Shown one piece after another: positions 4,337 through 5,664 of a DNA stretch of 5,664 nt (the stretch's first letter is position 1; each line of letters begins with the position of its first letter). This DNA is from Acidobacteriota bacterium. GTDB taxonomy: Bacteria > Acidobacteriota > Terriglobia > UBA7540. Made by a program: the position numbers and the translations under genes. Below the pieces are notes generated by a model. It ran no database searches. It was not told the origin of the DNA and was given only the letters and a program-made list of their open reading frames with translations. The stretch is taken from assembly GCA_003171295.1 (NCBI GenBank), contig PMYF01000382.1:2606-8269 (forward strand), read 5' to 3'.

Positions 4337-5664
4337 ATGGAAACCAGGGAACTTCGGGAAGTCGCTATCGTCATCCGCCCCGAGAAAGACAATGTGGCCG
4401 TAGTGACGGCGGATTTCATCGAGAAAGGCGCCCGTCTGGCACACGCCGGCCGAGTCATAACCGTTTCAGGCCGCGCCCTGCTGGGCCAAAGCTTCGCGAT
4501 CAAAACGATTCCCCGTGGCCAGCCTTACATCACGCTGGGCGATCCCATCGGGCTCGCGTCCCGCTCCGTCCCGGCCGGCGAGCCGATCGACGCAACCAAC
4601 CTGCATTCCCGCCTGCCCCGATTGGCGGTCAGGTACCGCGACAACCCCACGCCGAACCGCCTCGATCCGGAACTTTCGTCCCTGACTTTTGACGGGTTCG
4701 TTCGCCGTGACGGAGCCGTCGGCGCTCGGAACCTGGTCGCTGTTGTTACTTCGGGAATGTGTTCCTCCAGCGAAGTCCGCGAAATTGCGACGCGCGCCAT
4801 GCGCGAAATCTATTCGCGGTGTAAGTTCCCCAACGTGGATGGGGTCGTGCCCATCGTTCACGAATCCGGCTGCGGAATGCCCGATGGCCGCGCCGTCGAA
4901 ATTCTGAATGGACTGCTCGCGAATACACTGCGCCATCCCAATTTGGGCGCTGCTGTTTACATTGACCTGGGTTGCGGCAAGACGTGCGTGGAGTGCTCCG
5001 GACCCCTATTTCAGGCTGCCGTTACGGATTACCACCAGCGAGTTATAAACCTGACTGTCCAGCAAGAGGGTGGCAGCGAGAGCACCGTGGAACGCGGGCT
5101 GAACGCCGTGGAGAAGTTGCTCCATTACGCCAATCAGTTTCAGCGCCAGCCGGTTTCCATTTCAAAACTCATCGTGGGGACCGAGTGCGGTGGATCGGAT
5201 CGCTGGTCCGGCGTTACAGCCAATCCCGCTGTCGGCGTGGCCGCGGACATGTTTGTGAAAGCCGGCGCGGCCGTCTTCCTTCCCGAGATCCCGGAGTTGC
5301 AGGGCGCCGCCATGCTTGACCTTGCCCAGCGCGCACGCACGCGCACGGTGGGCCGCAAGTTGATGGGTGCACTCAAACGGTATGAGGCCTATGCGCTGAA
5401 ATCCGGCTTCGACTTTCGCGACAACCCATCGCCGGGCAACATCAAGGGCGGGCTCTATAACATTTATCTGAAATCCAGCGGCGTCAAAGCCAAGGGCGGA
5501 ACCTCCATTGTCGAAGATTTAATCGAGTACGGCGAGTGGCTGGGGGATCGCAAGGGACTCTATGTGCTCTATACCCCCGGTTACGATCAGGTCTGCACTC
5601 CCGCCCTCTTCCTCAGCGGAGCGCAGGTGGCGCTCTTCACCACCGGCCGCGGGACGGGCATCGG
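4337..5664 (+). CDS. UxaA-family dehydratase-like protein (altronate/galactarate dehydratase family), partial at the right edge
   Basis: A cytoplasmic enzyme of the family that dehydrates altronate or galactarate to 2-keto-3-deoxy acids. The frame is open from 4286 to the window end with no stop; 442 codons are visible and the C-terminus is missing. Residues about 5-95 form an SAF-type domain (KDNVAVV at 17-23, GDPIGLA at 68-74). The catalytic region follows: GFVRRDGAVGARN (120-132), VHESGCGM (174-181), GTECGGSDRWSGVTANPA (281-298), PSPGNIKGGLYNI (364-376), YTPGYD (412-417) and FTTGRGTGIG at the edge. It departs from the usual family at several sites: the common SAF GHK is GQS (50-52), MDTPG is LYTPG, and a GLGCE-like block is replaced by a cysteine-rich DLGCGKTCVECSG (210-222). 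It may therefore act on a different sugar acid or have changed chemistry. It follows a FucP-like permease, suggesting processing of an imported or oxidised sugar. TTG at 4328 is an alternative start. Confidence 0.83.
   Translation, partial: METRELREVAIVIRPEKDNVAVVTADFIEKGARLAHAGRVITVSGRALLGQSFAIKTIPRGQPYITLGDPIGLASRSVPAGEPIDATNLHSRLPRLAVRYRDNPTPNRLDPELSSLTFDGFVRRDGAVGARNLVAVVTSGMCSSSEVREIATRAMREIYSRCKFPNVDGVVPIVHESGCGMPDGRAVEILNGLLANTLRHPNLGAAVYIDLGCGKTCVECSGPLFQAAVTDYHQRVINLTVQQEGGSESTVERGLNAVEKLLHYANQFQRQPVSISKLIVGTECGGSDRWSGVTANPAVGVAADMFVKAGAAVFLPEIPELQGAAMLDLAQRARTRTVGRKLMGALKRYEAYALKSGFDFRDNPSPGNIKGGLYNIYLKSSGVKAKGGTSIVEDLIEYGEWLGDRKGLYVLYTPGYDQVCTPALFLSGAQVALFTTGRGTGI

Noticed and set aside
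4228..4692. Open frame of 154 codons with a CIACHG motif resembling a c-type heme site
   Set aside because: It overlaps the UxaA-like gene in another frame, is very rich in Arg and Pro, has no other cytochrome features, and is best explained as a shadow of the real frame.
5331..5347. GCGCACGCACGCGCACG simple-repeat-like run
   Set aside because: It is a short run that encodes Arg-Ala-Arg-Thr-Arg-Thr within the UxaA-like frame, and is too small and imperfect to call a repeat.

Overview
This 5.7-kb window reads as one stretch of a sugar or sugar-acid uptake and catabolism locus. All four genes are on the + strand. The organism is probably a free-living, fairly GC-rich Gram-negative bacterium. 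The mix of an ACS-type MFS carrier, an extended SDR, a FucP-type permease and a UxaA-family protein, together with SD-poor starts, recalls Acidobacteriota or a similar soil phylum. That assignment is an impression from gene content and style, not a demonstrated placement.

Layout: bases 1-246 hold no gene I can support, but contain a candidate promoter (163-192) whose -35 box overlaps a perfect 7-bp dyad (143-167). Bases 247-1503 encode an ACS/hexuronate-type MFS transporter. The 188-bp gap that follows has a 38-bp near-perfect palindrome (1584-1621) and a strong consensus-like promoter (1656-1683). The predicted transcription start of that promoter lies 0-2 nt before the next ATG, so the SDR gene (1692-2711) may be read from a leaderless mRNA. 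A 191-bp gap with a 15-bp palindrome (2824-2838) precedes a FucP-family permease (2903-4225) that has a clear Shine-Dalgarno. A shorter gap with two successive hairpins or dyads (4237-4257, 4260-4292) leads into a UxaA-family (altronate/galactarate dehydratase-like) gene, which runs off the right edge of the window after 442 codons.

Working model (inference): the two carriers import an acidic sugar (ACS type) and a neutral sugar or related compound (FHS/FucP type). The SDR oxidises or epimerises a sugar or sugar acid with NAD. The UxaA-like enzyme dehydrates an aldonate- or aldarate-type acid to a 2-keto-3-deoxy acid. The substrate cannot be read from the sequence. The UxaA-like protein departs from the usual family signatures at several conserved positions and has an unusual cysteine cluster, so it should not be assumed to be an altronate dehydratase. 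No regulator, RNA gene, mobile element, CRISPR array or defence system is visible. I see no wholly new system here; the most interesting items are the divergent UxaA-like enzyme, the leaderless SDR start and the large palindrome.
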